Shown here: positions 7,015 through 15,155 of the stretch, in pieces
Position numbering within the stretch: the stretch's first letter is position 1
Layout: the number at the start of each line of letters is the position of its first letter
Assembly (NCBI GenBank): GCA_910586755.1
Contig: CAJUJM010000071.1
Coordinates: 1-40,527 of the forward strand
From: an uncultured Lachnospiraceae bacterium
GTDB lineage: Bacteria > Bacillota > Clostridia > Lachnospirales > Lachnospiraceae
Direction: 5' to 3'
Length of the DNA stretch: 40,527 nt
Position numbers and translations under genes: made by a program
Notes under the pieces: generated by a model
Told to the model about the DNA's origin: nothing
Seen by the model: only the letters and a program-made list of their open reading frames with translations
The model's database searches: none

Positions 7015-7800
7015 TTGGCACAACAAAGAACGGTTATGATAGATGCCGGCCACGGCGGCGTGGAACCGGGAGCCATCTATGAGGGAAGGCAAGAGAAGGA
7101 CGATACTCTGCGGCTGGCCCTGGCAGTAGGACAGATTCTGGAGAGAAATGGAGTAAACGTAGTATACACCAGGATTCGGGATGTATATGATAATCCTTAT
7201 GAAAAAGCGGAGATTGCCAACCGATCCGGGGCGGACTTTTTCGTATCCATTCATCGAAATGCCATGCCGGAGCCCGGCACGGGATCCGGGGTGGCGACCC
7301 TGGTCTATGAAGACTCGGGAATCCGCCATATGCTGGCCCAAAATATTAACCAGTCCCTTCACGACCTGACGGGCTACGCCAACCTGGGGATTCAGGAAAG
7401 GCCGGGGCTGGTGGTGCTGCGCCGTACAGAGATGCCGGCAGTTCTGGTGGAAGCAGGCTTTATAGACAATGAAGGGGATAACCGGATTTTTGACGAGAAG
7501 TTTGACGCCATAGCCAATGCCATAGCCCAGGGAATTTTAAAGACCATTCGGGAGGAAGAAGAATCCACACCGGAATATTATCAGATTCAGGTGGGGGCAT
7601 ACCAGGACAGAAGGTTTGCAGAGGAGGAAGCCGCAAGGCTCAGAGCTCAGGGATTCCCTGTATTCATTGTCTACAAAGAGCCATGGTATCAGGTGAGAGT
7701 GGGGGCGTTTCTCAATATGGACAATGCCGCAGCCATGGAACAGAAGCTGCGCCAGTACGGGTATCCTACTTTGATGCTTCAGGAGAGGGCGGTTTATTAA
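7015..7800 (+). CDS. N-acetylmuramoyl-L-alanine amidase with SPOR domain
   Basis: The 261-residue protein has an Amidase_3 domain (residues about 5-180) with zinc ligands in MIDAGHGGVEPG and SIHRNA and the catalytic Glu region AVLVEAGFIDN. A SPOR-like domain follows (YYQIQVGAYQDRRFAEEEAARL to WYQVRVGAFLN) that would bind denuded peptidoglycan. The enzyme cleaves the amide bond between MurNAc and the stem peptide. I use the TTG at 7015 because GGAGG lies six bases upstream and the catalytic domain begins at once; there is no upstream ATG in a sensible position. No signal peptide or membrane segment is visible, so export is unexplained unless it acts in the mother cell or after lysis. A strong terminator follows. 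Confidence 0.85.
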   Translation: MAQQRTVMIDAGHGGVEPGAIYEGRQEKDDTLRLALAVGQILERNGVNVVYTRIRDVYDNPYEKAEIANRSGADFFVSIHRNAMPEPGTGSGVATLVYEDSGIRHMLAQNINQSLHDLTGYANLGIQERPGLVVLRRTEMPAVLVEAGFIDNEGDNRIFDEKFDAIANAIAQGILKTIREEEESTPEYYQIQVGAYQDRRFAEEEAARLRAQGFPVFIVYKEPWYQVRVGAFLNMDNAAAMEQKLRQYGYPTLMLQERAVY

Positions 7801-7820
7801 ACGGGAATATAGCAATAGAA

Positions 7821-7866
7821 ACAGGGAAAGAATCTGTAAATTAGCGGATTCTTTCCCTGTTTTTTT
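7821..7866 (+). terminator. Intrinsic terminator after the amidase gene
   Basis: A perfect 14-bp stem pairs ACAGGGAAAGAATC (7821-7834) with GATTCTTTCCCTGT (7847-7860) around a 12-base loop. It is followed at once by at least six further T. Confidence 0.9.
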
Positions 7867-7892
7867 GGTACAGAGCGAGGTTATCACCTAAT

Positions 7893-7956
7893 AAAACAAT
7901 TAAAACGGATAAAAAACAGATAAAAACGGATTAAAAAGGTTTAAATCGCTTAAAAA
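7893..7956. promoter_or_regulatory. Helically phased A-tracts (predicted bent DNA)
   Basis: Runs of three to six A recur about every 10-11 bp upstream of the ATPase gene (AAAACGG, AAAAAACAG, AAAAACGG, AAAAAGG, TTTAAA, AAAAATG). Phased A-tracts are known to curve DNA and can act as UP-element-like or silencer-binding regions. Confidence 0.5.
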
Positions 7957-7967
7957 TGTGATATAAT
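7940..7967 (+). promoter_or_regulatory. Promoter of the ATPase-nuclease unit
   Basis: TATAAT (7962-7967) with extended TG (7959-7960) and -35 TTTAAA (7940-7945) at 16 bp. The start point would be near 7974, giving a leader of under 20 bases before the ATG at 7991. Confidence 0.65.
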
Positions 7968-7990
7968 TATGAAAAAACGGAGGTATGCAT

Positions 7991-9193
7991 ATGGAACTCA
8001 GAGCAGAAGATGTTTTCCGTCCCGGAGCATTTCCTGAATACACTTACATATCACGAAAATCTGCAGTTTCTGACCTGCCCTATGAATTCCGGCTGATGCA
8101 GGCCATCAAGGTATCCGGATTTCTTACTTCTCTGGTAGGTCCTTCCAAAATGGGAAAAACCATTTTATGTGAAAAGGTAATCGGATTTGAACATATTGTG
8201 GAGATTTCAGGAGCCGACTTTGATGAAGATACAGATTTCTGGAAGCTGGTTTCTGCCAAAGCAGGGCTTGCATATGAAGGGCAGTTTGCATCCGAAAAGC
8301 AGATTCCCAGTACCCGTGATAGATATACCAAAAAAGAAACCTTCTCCCTTACAAAGGATAAGATCATTGAATATTACAGGGAAAACAATCTGGTCCTGGT
8401 CATAGATGACTTCCACTATGCTCCTGAGGGAAAGCGGATGCAGATTGCACAGCAGCTTAAAGATGCCATCCGCAGAGGATTTAAAGCCATTGTGGTATCC
8501 CTTCCCCACCGGGCAGATGAAGCAATCCGACAGAATGCAGATCTTTCCGGACGCTTAAGCCTTATCAACATGGAACCATGGGAAGTAGACGATTTAAAAG
8601 AGATCGCGAAGCTGGGTTTTGGAAAACTGGGGATTTCCATTGAGGACTCTGTTGCGGCACAGATTGCGGTAGAAAGCCTTTCCTCTCCCCAGCTGATGCA
8701 GTATATCTGCCTGAACATTTGCACCATGCTGGAAATGTCAAGAGAAGAAAACCGGCAAATTCATCAGGAGATCTTGGAAACCGCCTACCAATATACTACC
8801 GCAAACTTTGAATATGGAGATGTGGTCTCCCTGATGCAGAAAGGGCCAAACACCCGCGGCAAAAGCCGGAACACCTTCCATACTGCTGATGGACAGGAGC
8901 ATGACATTTATGAGCTGATTGTCAAATCTATTGCAGAAAATCCGCCTATTATGAAGCTGGAATTTGAAGATGTTAGGGAACGGATATACCGTCTGATTGC
9001 AGATGACTGTAAAAAGCCTTCCCCGCAGATGATTCGGGAAAGCCTGGCAAAGCTAAAAGAGCTTCTGTATGGACGGGAGGATATTTTCAAGGTACTCGAT
9101 TGGAAGGACGGGAGTCTCTATATCTTAGATCCTCTGTTCCTGTTTTATCTGCGATGGGGAGGCGCTCACGGATATCAATGTTTAATGGTATAA
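7991..9193 (+). CDS. AAA/STAND-like ATPase of a putative two-gene nuclease system
   Basis: The 400-residue protein has a P-loop GPSKMGKT at residues 50-57 and a Walker B stretch LVLVIDDFHY at 134-143, with Asp139-Asp140 where many AAA proteins have Asp-Glu. The C-terminal part (from about residue 300) looks like a winged-helix region ending in YILDPLFLFYLRWG, as in archaeal-type ATPases. This suggests an ATP-driven sensor or switch. GGAGG stands seven bases before ATG 7991; the ATG at 7985 is too close to it. The gene overlaps the downstream nuclease-like gene by 16 bases and forms a transcription unit isolated by terminators or convergent genes. No named family is recognised with certainty. 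A defence role is inferred from the partner. Confidence 0.75.
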   Translation: MELRAEDVFRPGAFPEYTYISRKSAVSDLPYEFRLMQAIKVSGFLTSLVGPSKMGKTILCEKVIGFEHIVEISGADFDEDTDFWKLVSAKAGLAYEGQFASEKQIPSTRDRYTKKETFSLTKDKIIEYYRENNLVLVIDDFHYAPEGKRMQIAQQLKDAIRRGFKAIVVSLPHRADEAIRQNADLSGRLSLINMEPWEVDDLKEIAKLGFGKLGISIEDSVAAQIAVESLSSPQLMQYICLNICTMLEMSREENRQIHQEILETAYQYTTANFEYGDVVSLMQKGPNTRGKSRNTFHTADGQEHDIYELIVKSIAENPPIMKLEFEDVRERIYRLIADDCKKPSPQMIRESLAKLKELLYGREDIFKVLDWKDGSLYILDPLFLFYLRWGGAHGYQCLMV

Positions 9194-9915
9194 CTATAAC
9201 GAGTATACAGGATGCCGTTACACGGCTGAAAAATGTTAAAGATGGCCAGGAGTTTTCTATTTTGCTGACTGGTTTGAGAAATTTTCTTAAAACACTGGAT
9301 ACCAACCCCCAATATCTGATGGAATTGGAGCAACGGGCATATTATCTCGTAAATGAATACTCGGATAAAGAGACCAGGGATAATCTGGATTCCGCAAGGA
9401 AACGCGTCATCGAATATCTGGAAGAGATTATGACTGGTTCCCCTGCAGACAGCCATCTGCTCACTGTCCTTGATAACTACTACCTTTTTCTGGAAAGCCT
9501 TCTGGAACGGCCTCCTCACAAACGCGGCGGCATCCAGAAAGAACATTTGTCAGGGCTGAAGATCCAGAATGAATATGATGTCCAACATCTGTTGTATGCC
9601 TATCTGAAGCCCCTTTATCCGCTGGCAAGGGCTGAAGTCAGTGAGGATACTGGTTATGGCACGGTACGGACAGATGTTTTTCTGGACCCTGAACATGTTG
9701 TTGAAGTAAAATGTACCAGAAGCAACATGAAGCAAAAGAAGCTGATAGAAGAAATTGAGGCGGATATGGTGCATTACAGTGCGGAGCACATTTACTTCTT
9801 TATCTACGATAAGGAAAAAATAATTGAGAATCCCCAGCTGTTCCGGAACATCTATGAGAACAAGGTAAAGGGAAAGCAAATACATATCGTGATCCATCAG
9901 CCTAAAATACTGTAA
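9178..9915 (+). CDS. DpnII/MboI-like PD-(D/E)XK nuclease-family protein
   Basis: The 245-residue product has a helical N-terminal half (about 1-125) and a C-terminal domain resembling the DpnII/MboI-like restriction-endonuclease fold. The domain shows NEYDVQHLLYAYL (131-143), then TDVFLDPEHVVEVKCTR with Asp166, Glu176 and Lys178 forming a D...ExK site. There is no methyltransferase beside it, so it is not an ordinary restriction-modification system. Nuclease activity is presumably controlled by the ATPase whose 3' end it overlaps. The ATG at 9178 is preceded by GGGGAGG at a rather long 15 bases; ATG 9154 (MGRRSRIS extension) is an in-frame alternative without a ribosome site. Fold assignment is by motif and size only. 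Confidence 0.7.
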   Translation: MFNGITITSIQDAVTRLKNVKDGQEFSILLTGLRNFLKTLDTNPQYLMELEQRAYYLVNEYSDKETRDNLDSARKRVIEYLEEIMTGSPADSHLLTVLDNYYLFLESLLERPPHKRGGIQKEHLSGLKIQNEYDVQHLLYAYLKPLYPLARAEVSEDTGYGTVRTDVFLDPEHVVEVKCTRSNMKQKKLIEEIEADMVHYSAEHIYFFIYDKEKIIENPQLFRNIYENKVKGKQIHIVIHQPKIL

Positions 9916-9956
9916 ACTATCACTACACGCCTGCCTTATGCCCCGGAAAAGGGCCG

Positions 9957-9973
9957 ACAGACTGACAGTCTGT
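9957..9973. terminator. Perfect hairpin between convergent genes
   Basis: ACAGACT (9957-9963) and AGTCTGT (9967-9973) form a 7-bp stem around GAC, between the nuclease-like gene and the converging cdaR-type gene. There is no T-tract, so termination is possible but unproven. Confidence 0.35.
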
Positions 9974-9998
9974 ATGCTGCCTATGCAGATTCCCCAAA

Positions 9999-11159
9999 TC
10001 AGATATCCCGTCCCAGCTCCCGGTAAAAATAGATGGCATTGTAAAAAAGCGACGATGCCCGGATGGAGCGGGGATCGTGGCCGGTTTTGGCCTGAATTTG
10101 TTTGAGGCGGTTCTGCATAGTATTTTTATGGATAAAAAGCTGCTCAGCAGATTTGTTGATAGAACCGCCTGTGTTGTAATAAATCTCTAAAATCTGAACT
10201 GCATGAAAGATCTCTTCTTCTCCCATCCCACGAAAGATCTTGTGGATATATTCCCGTTTCACTGTATCAGACAGCTCGTCTGTAAAAAGTTCCATGTTCA
10301 GATCATCATAAAAACGGATATTGCTCCGGTGTGTGCGAAGGCAGGCGCTCAGGGCTTTTTTTGCCTGCTTGCATGCCAGGTAAGCAAAAAAATATCCGTC
10401 GCCGCCGTGGGAAGAGTGACTGTCAATTCCCACGGCTACCTGTATCTGATAACGATTTGCAATCAGCTTTCTGTAGTCCTCCGCAATGTGAAGCACACTG
10501 CTGTCCTCAAGCTCCGGAACGCCTGCGATTAGAAGAGAAGAGGAGGACAGGGAAACGTGGCAGGAGCCATAGGAAGATAGCTGCTGCAGATAGCGCTTGG
10601 CGGTTTCCAGTTTGCGAAGGCGGTCAAGGGAGACATTATCAGACGGATCGTAGACTGCCATGGCCAGAAAACGTCTGGGAATGCGAATATCAATGCCAAG
10701 AGCCAGCCCTCTTTCAATAAAGGCTTTTGTGATAAGGCTGGGATCGCCGCTTAACCATTCATCCAGATAGCGGTTTTTAATATTTTCTTCCGTTTCCTGC
10801 TCTTCTTTAATAGAAAGCTCATGGACCAAAAGCTCGGTCATACGTTTTACGATCTTTGCATAAGACAGAGTTTCGGCATCGGAACCGGTAAGGCCTACCA
10901 CACCGATAGTTTCTCCATCTACTGTCAAAGGATAGTTGATGCCGGGCCGGGTTCCCAGCATAGAGTCTTCCTCATTAATAATCAGCTCGGAAAGGCCCTG
11001 GTCGATGAGCATTTTTGCGCCGGCATGAAAAGTGCCGATTCGCGATTCATCGGTACTGGCAATGATGACACCGTTGGTATTGATGATATTCATTTTGCGG
11101 TTAATGATTTCATTGATGTTGGACACAATCTGGAATGCGTTATGCTGAGATAATTTCAT
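9999..11159 (-). CDS. cdaR: CdaR-type sugar diacid regulator
   Basis: The 386-residue protein has an N-terminal sugar-diacid-recognition domain (residues about 3-135: IINRKMNIINTNGVIIASTDESRIG, LTVDGETIGVVGLTGSDAETLSYAKIV), a middle GGDEF-like segment and a C-terminal PucR-type helix-turn-helix (GGSINKSAEQLFIHKNTMQNRLKQI). CdaR of E. coli activates glycerate, glucarate and galactarate genes. Here a glycerate kinase operon is divergent, so the same effector class (glycerate or sugar diacids) is likely. I chose the ATG at 11157-11159 because AAGGAG precedes it by five bases; the longer frame lacks a ribosome site. Confidence 0.88.
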   Translation of the reverse strand: MKLSQHNAFQIVSNINEIINRKMNIINTNGVIIASTDESRIGTFHAGAKMLIDQGLSELIINEEDSMLGTRPGINYPLTVDGETIGVVGLTGSDAETLSYAKIVKRMTELLVHELSIKEEQETEENIKNRYLDEWLSGDPSLITKAFIERGLALGIDIRIPRRFLAMAVYDPSDNVSLDRLRKLETAKRYLQQLSSYGSCHVSLSSSSLLIAGVPELEDSSVLHIAEDYRKLIANRYQIQVAVGIDSHSSHGGDGYFFAYLACKQAKKALSACLRTHRSNIRFYDDLNMELFTDELSDTVKREYIHKIFRGMGEEEIFHAVQILEIYYNTGGSINKSAEQLFIHKNTMQNRLKQIQAKTGHDPRSIRASSLFYNAIYFYRELGRDI

Positions 11160-11189
11160 GGCAGCTCCTTCTGTTGCGAAAATGTTATT

Positions 11190-11216
11190 CATAATATATA
11201 AATAAATTATATTATG
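11190..11216. promoter_or_regulatory. Perfect inverted repeat between cdaR-type and glycerate kinase genes
   Basis: CATAATATA (11190-11198) and TATATTATG (11208-11216) are exact inverted arms separated by nine bases, in the AT-rich divergent promoter region. It is a candidate operator for the CdaR-type regulator and overlaps possible -10 boxes on the minus strand. Confidence 0.4.
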
Positions 11217-11293
11217 TTTTCTGTAATATAGTCAAGAGAAAGAAAAGTAAGTATACTGAAAACATAAATAAGACAGGAGGAAATTTAAAAACA

Positions 11294-12460
11294 ATGAAAA
11301 TTGTGATTGCAGTTGATTCCTTTAAAGGAAGCCTTTCCTCCATTGAGGCGGAGCGGGCCGCCGAGGAAGGAATCAAGGCGGCAATGCCAGGAGCAGAAAC
11401 CGTATTAATGCCTCTTGCAGATGGAGGAGAGGGAACTGTGGAGGCTTTTGTACTGGGGGCAGGAGCAAAAGAAATCCGTCTTACGGTGACAGGCCCGCTG
11501 GGAAAGCCGGTTGCATGTACTTACGGGATACGGAAGGAGGAGAAAACCGCTATTATAGAAGTAGCGGCAGCGGCAGGCCTGACATTGACGCCGGAGAAAG
11601 AGAGAAACCCTCTTAACACCACAAGCTATGGCGTGGGAGAGATTATCCGGGATGCAATAGAAAAAGGATGCAGAAGATTTATTGTGGGGATGGGAGGAAG
11701 CGCTACCAATGACGGAGGCCTGGGAATGTTAAACGCCCTGGGATTTCATTTTAAAAACATTCATGGAGAGTCCGCCGGGATTTACGGAAGGGACTTAGCA
11801 TCGGTAGAACATGTAAACACCAGTCAGGCGATGCCGGAGCTGTCCCAATGCGAATTTATTGTGGCTTGCGATGTCAATAATCCTCTTTGCGGAGCCAATG
11901 GCGCCAGCATGGTATTCGGGCCTCAAAAGGGAGCCGGAAAAGAGATGGCGGAGCATTTGGATCAAAGCCTGCGGCATTTTTCAGAGGTAACCAGGAAAGT
12001 TCTTCAAAAAGACATGGCTAAAATGCCCGGAGCAGGGGCGGCAGGAGGCCTGGGATATGCATTTATGACTTACCTCAATGGAAAGATGGAAAACGGGATC
12101 GATCTGGTGCTAAAGGCTGTACAGATGGAAACAGAACTTTCCGATGCGGATATCGTTGTGACAGGAGAAGGCCGTATGGATTTTCAAACGGCCATGGGGA
12201 AAGCGCCGGTGGGGGTGGCGAGGCTGGCAAAGAAATACGGCTGCATGGTTCTGGCATTTACAGGGGCGGCAACCCCGGAAGCCGGGACCTGTAATGGGAA
12301 AGGAATTGACGCTTACTTTCCCATTGTCCGCGGCCCGATAGGGCTTAGGGAAGCCATGGAAAAGGAGACGGCATATGCCAATTTGAAGGATGCTGCAAAA
12401 CAGGTATTTTCCTTATTGGCAAAGCAGCAAGATACAGTAGAAGGAGGCTACAAATCATGA
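11294..12460 (+). CDS. glxK: Glycerate 2-kinase
   Basis: The 388-residue protein matches the GlxK/GarK glycerate kinase family throughout. It shows IVIAVDSFKGSLSSIEAERAAEEGI at the N-terminus, MPLADGGEGTVEAF, IVGMGGSATNDGGLGML at about residue 137 and the late VVTGEGRMDFQTAMGKAP motif. It phosphorylates D-glycerate to 2-phosphoglycerate with ATP, feeding glycolysis. AGGAGG lies 12 bases upstream of the ATG. The stop overlaps the start of the M20 hydrolase gene by four bases (ATGA), so the two are translationally coupled. The divergent CdaR-type regulator makes inducible glycerate or sugar-acid use the likely setting. Confidence 0.93.
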   Translation: MKIVIAVDSFKGSLSSIEAERAAEEGIKAAMPGAETVLMPLADGGEGTVEAFVLGAGAKEIRLTVTGPLGKPVACTYGIRKEEKTAIIEVAAAAGLTLTPEKERNPLNTTSYGVGEIIRDAIEKGCRRFIVGMGGSATNDGGLGMLNALGFHFKNIHGESAGIYGRDLASVEHVNTSQAMPELSQCEFIVACDVNNPLCGANGASMVFGPQKGAGKEMAEHLDQSLRHFSEVTRKVLQKDMAKMPGAGAAGGLGYAFMTYLNGKMENGIDLVLKAVQMETELSDADIVVTGEGRMDFQTAMGKAPVGVARLAKKYGCMVLAFTGAATPEAGTCNGKGIDAYFPIVRGPIGLREAMEKETAYANLKDAAKQVFSLLAKQQDTVEGGYKS

Positions 12461-13641
12461 AACAGGCGGATCAGATTAAAGAAAAGGTAAAACAGTATGA
12501 GGCGGATCTCTTAGAATTTGCCAGAGATCTGTTGAAAATTAAAAGCTATACATTTGAGGAGGAAGAAGCGGTAAAACGGGTAATTCAGGAGATGAATAAG
12601 CTTGGTTACCATAAGGCCTACATTGACCAATGTGGAAACGCTATCGGCGAAGTCGGGATTGGTGAGGATGTAATTCTGTTTGACGGCCACATTGATACAG
12701 TGTTTGAAGGAGATATTAAAAAGTGGACGGTAGATCCCTTTGGCGCGGAGATTAAGGATGGAAAACTATACGGACTTGGGGCTTCCGATATGAAAGTAGC
12801 CGGGGCCGTAATGGTATATGCCGCAGCGATTATGAAGGAGCTGGGGCTGCTTCATGGAAAGAAAATTGTGGTCAGCTTTTCGGTGATGGAAGAGGATATG
12901 GATGGTGTTGCCTTAGACTATGTGCTGACCCATGACGGTTATCAGCCTAAGGCGGTTGTGATTTGTGAAGCCACTGACTTACGGCTTTGCAGAGGGCACG
13001 GCGGACGTTCTATGTTTCGGGTAAATATGCCTGGCATCCCCACTCATTGCAGCCGGCCGGAAGATGGTGTGAATGCTGTGTATGAGATGCAGGAAATTAT
13101 CAGCAGGGTACAGAAATTAAGCCAGGAATTACTGTCCCAGGAGCGGAAGTTTGGAACCATCGCGCTGTCAAAGATTGAGAGCGAGTCGGCTTCCTTAAAC
13201 GCCGTGCCATATAACTGCAGTATTTATCTGGACAGGCGTACCACCAGCGGCCTGACGCCCGGGATGCAGTATGCGGAGATGGATCAGCTGGTGGAGGGAA
13301 CGAAAGCCGTCTGGGAGGTGGTGGATATCCATCATAAGACCTGGTCCGGGTATGACGCAGTGATGCATTCCATACTTCCCGGTTTTGAGCTTGGCAAAGA
13401 CGCAGAGCTGGTACAGGCGGCATACAAGGCATACAGAGAGATCTTTGACGGAAAAGAAGCGGAGGAGTTCCGGTTTAAGGGCACCACCAACGCGGTGAGC
13501 TGTGCAGGCAAATACAATATTCCCACCATTGTGTTTGGGGCTGGCGTGGAAAATATGTGTCATGCAATCGACGAGTATTGCCCGGTGGATCATTTAAGCG
13601 CAGTGTGCAGTTTTTACGTCAGTTTAGTTGCCAATTTATGA
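12457..13641 (+). CDS. M20-family metallohydrolase, YgeY-like
   Basis: The 394-residue enzyme is an M20/ArgE-type zinc hydrolase. It has the metal-site motif LFDGHIDTVF (about residue 73), the second-site GASDMKVAGA, the catalytic MEEDMDG and the C-terminal ligand region ENMCHAIDEYCP. A dimerisation domain lies between about residues 180 and 295. Overall it resembles YgeY, a hydrolase found in selenium- and purine-linked clusters, whose substrate is uncertain. It may hydrolyse an N-acyl or carbamoyl amino acid, with the downstream YfcC-like carrier importing the substrate. The ATG overlaps the kinase stop in ATGA and GGAGG stands upstream. Confidence 0.85.
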   Translation: MKQADQIKEKVKQYEADLLEFARDLLKIKSYTFEEEEAVKRVIQEMNKLGYHKAYIDQCGNAIGEVGIGEDVILFDGHIDTVFEGDIKKWTVDPFGAEIKDGKLYGLGASDMKVAGAVMVYAAAIMKELGLLHGKKIVVSFSVMEEDMDGVALDYVLTHDGYQPKAVVICEATDLRLCRGHGGRSMFRVNMPGIPTHCSRPEDGVNAVYEMQEIISRVQKLSQELLSQERKFGTIALSKIESESASLNAVPYNCSIYLDRRTTSGLTPGMQYAEMDQLVEGTKAVWEVVDIHHKTWSGYDAVMHSILPGFELGKDAELVQAAYKAYREIFDGKEAEEFRFKGTTNAVSCAGKYNIPTIVFGAGVENMCHAIDEYCPVDHLSAVCSFYVSLVANL

Positions 13642-13670
13642 TGGCAGTACATGAGAGAAAGGGGTATATG

Positions 13671-15080
13671 ATGAGTACAAAAACAGCATTGGAGACCAGG
13701 AAAAAGTTGACGATCCCCCATATTTTTATCATCCTTCTGGGGATCATGGCGATTGTTGGAGTTTTAACTTACGTGATTCCGGCGGGAGAATTTGATCGTG
13801 TAGAAGGCGTAGACGGAAGAATGGTAGTAGTGGCGGAATCTTTTCATACCGTAGAGAGCAATCCCACAACGTTTATGGAGTTTTTTAACGCCATACCGGA
13901 AGGCTTTGTAGAAGCAGGCTGGGTTATTGCTTTGACCTTTTGTGTAGGAGGCGGTTTTGTTGTATTAAAAAAGACCGGATTTATCCATGGAGCTATCTCT
14001 TCATTGTCTCGAAAAGTGTCAGGAAGAGGAATTATTATCATTCCTATATTGATGATTACCTTTGCGGTAATTGACTGTTTTATTGGCATGTGCGAGCTGT
14101 GTATGGTGTACGTTCCCATTATCCTTCCGCTGATGCTGGCGCTGGGATTTGACTCTATAACAGCCTGCGCCGTTGCACTCTGCAGATCCGCGGCAGGATT
14201 TACCGCGGCATTGGCCAATCCGTTTACAGTAGGTATCGGGCAGAAAATTGCCGGGCTGCCTCTGTATTCCGGGTGGCAGTACCGTCTGATTGTGCTGACA
14301 ACCATGACATTGATCGCTATCGTGTACGTGCTTCGCTATGCAAAGCGGGTACAGAAAAATCCTGAACTCAGCCCGGTCTATGAGATTGATAAAACGCGGG
14401 AAATTGATATGGAGGCAACCAACGTGAGTCTGACTACCCGGCAGAAACTGGCTGGGGCCAGCGCTGGGATTTTGTTTGGAATTATGATTGCCGGTGTGTT
14501 CTGCTGGGGGTGGGATATGCCTCAGATTGGCGCAATCTTTGTGATGATTGGATTGTTTTCCGGCCTAATCGCAGGTATGAAAGGCCAGGAAATCTGCGAT
14601 GCATTTATGGAAGGCTGCCATGACGTACTGTTAGGTGCCTTGATTGTAGGTCTGGCCCGCGGTATCAGCGTTATTATGAACAATGCTATGATTATTGACA
14701 CTGTCGTTTACGGACTTTCTGAAATTATCAAAGGTGTTCCCAGCGGACTGGCAGCAGTGGGAATGTTGATTGTCCAGACATTACTGAACTTTTTAGTTAA
14801 CTCCGAAAGCGGTCAGACTGTTGTTTCCATGCCCATCATGGCGCCTCTGGCAGACGTGGTAGGCGTTACCAGGCAGACGGCAATCCTTGCACTGCAGTTT
14901 GGCGACGGTTTCTCAAATATTGTATATCCGGTTGCCGGATATTTGATGGCAACCCTGACCTTGGCCAAAGTGCCTTATGAGAAATGGCTGCGTTTTATTC
15001 TGCCGTTGTTTGGCATCTGGTCAGTTACAGCCGCCGGATTCCTGATGATTGCCCAGGCAATCCAGTGGGGGCCGTTTTAA
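13671..15080 (+). CDS. YfcC-family membrane transporter
   Basis: This hydrophobic protein of about 469 residues begins KLTIPHIFIILLGIMAIVGVLTYVIPAGEFDRV, the characteristic opening of the YfcC/DcuC-type (C4-dicarboxylate anaerobic carrier, PF03606) family. It has roughly a dozen transmembrane segments and a conserved late LNFLVNSESGQTVVSMPIMAPLAD region. Characterised relatives move basic amino acids or dicarboxylates, so the substrate is probably an anionic or amino compound handled by the M20 hydrolase just upstream. Two adjacent ATGs (13668 and 13671) follow AAAGGGG; the second has the better spacing. The gene starts 29 bases after the hydrolase stop and ends the operon. Confidence 0.85.
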   Translation: MSTKTALETRKKLTIPHIFIILLGIMAIVGVLTYVIPAGEFDRVEGVDGRMVVVAESFHTVESNPTTFMEFFNAIPEGFVEAGWVIALTFCVGGGFVVLKKTGFIHGAISSLSRKVSGRGIIIIPILMITFAVIDCFIGMCELCMVYVPIILPLMLALGFDSITACAVALCRSAAGFTAALANPFTVGIGQKIAGLPLYSGWQYRLIVLTTMTLIAIVYVLRYAKRVQKNPELSPVYEIDKTREIDMEATNVSLTTRQKLAGASAGILFGIMIAGVFCWGWDMPQIGAIFVMIGLFSGLIAGMKGQEICDAFMEGCHDVLLGALIVGLARGISVIMNNAMIIDTVVYGLSEIIKGVPSGLAAVGMLIVQTLLNFLVNSESGQTVVSMPIMAPLADVVGVTRQTAILALQFGDGFSNIVYPVAGYLMATLTLAKVPYEKWLRFILPLFGIWSVTAAGFLMIAQAIQWGPF

Positions 15081-15107
15081 CAGGTTTCATTTCTAAATTT
15101 TTTAACT

Positions 15108-15131
15108 GCCGCCTGTTTGACGGGGGGCGGC
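15108..15131. terminator. GC hairpin after the transporter gene
   Basis: GCCGCC (15108-15113) pairs with GGCGGC (15126-15131). It lies between the converging transporter and PIN-domain genes but has no T-tract on either side. Confidence 0.3.
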
Positions 15132-15155
15132 CATCTTAGAATAGATATCTTTTAT

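Noticed and set aside
7880..7960. Short A-rich repeats before the ATPase gene as a CRISPR-like array
   Set aside because: Units are about 10-11 bp with no spacers; better explained as phased A-tracts.
15108..15131. Possible third, degenerate copy of the 113-bp repeat
   Set aside because: Only a TGCCGCCTGTT stretch is shared with copy B; the diagnostic CATGCGCCCG stem is missing.
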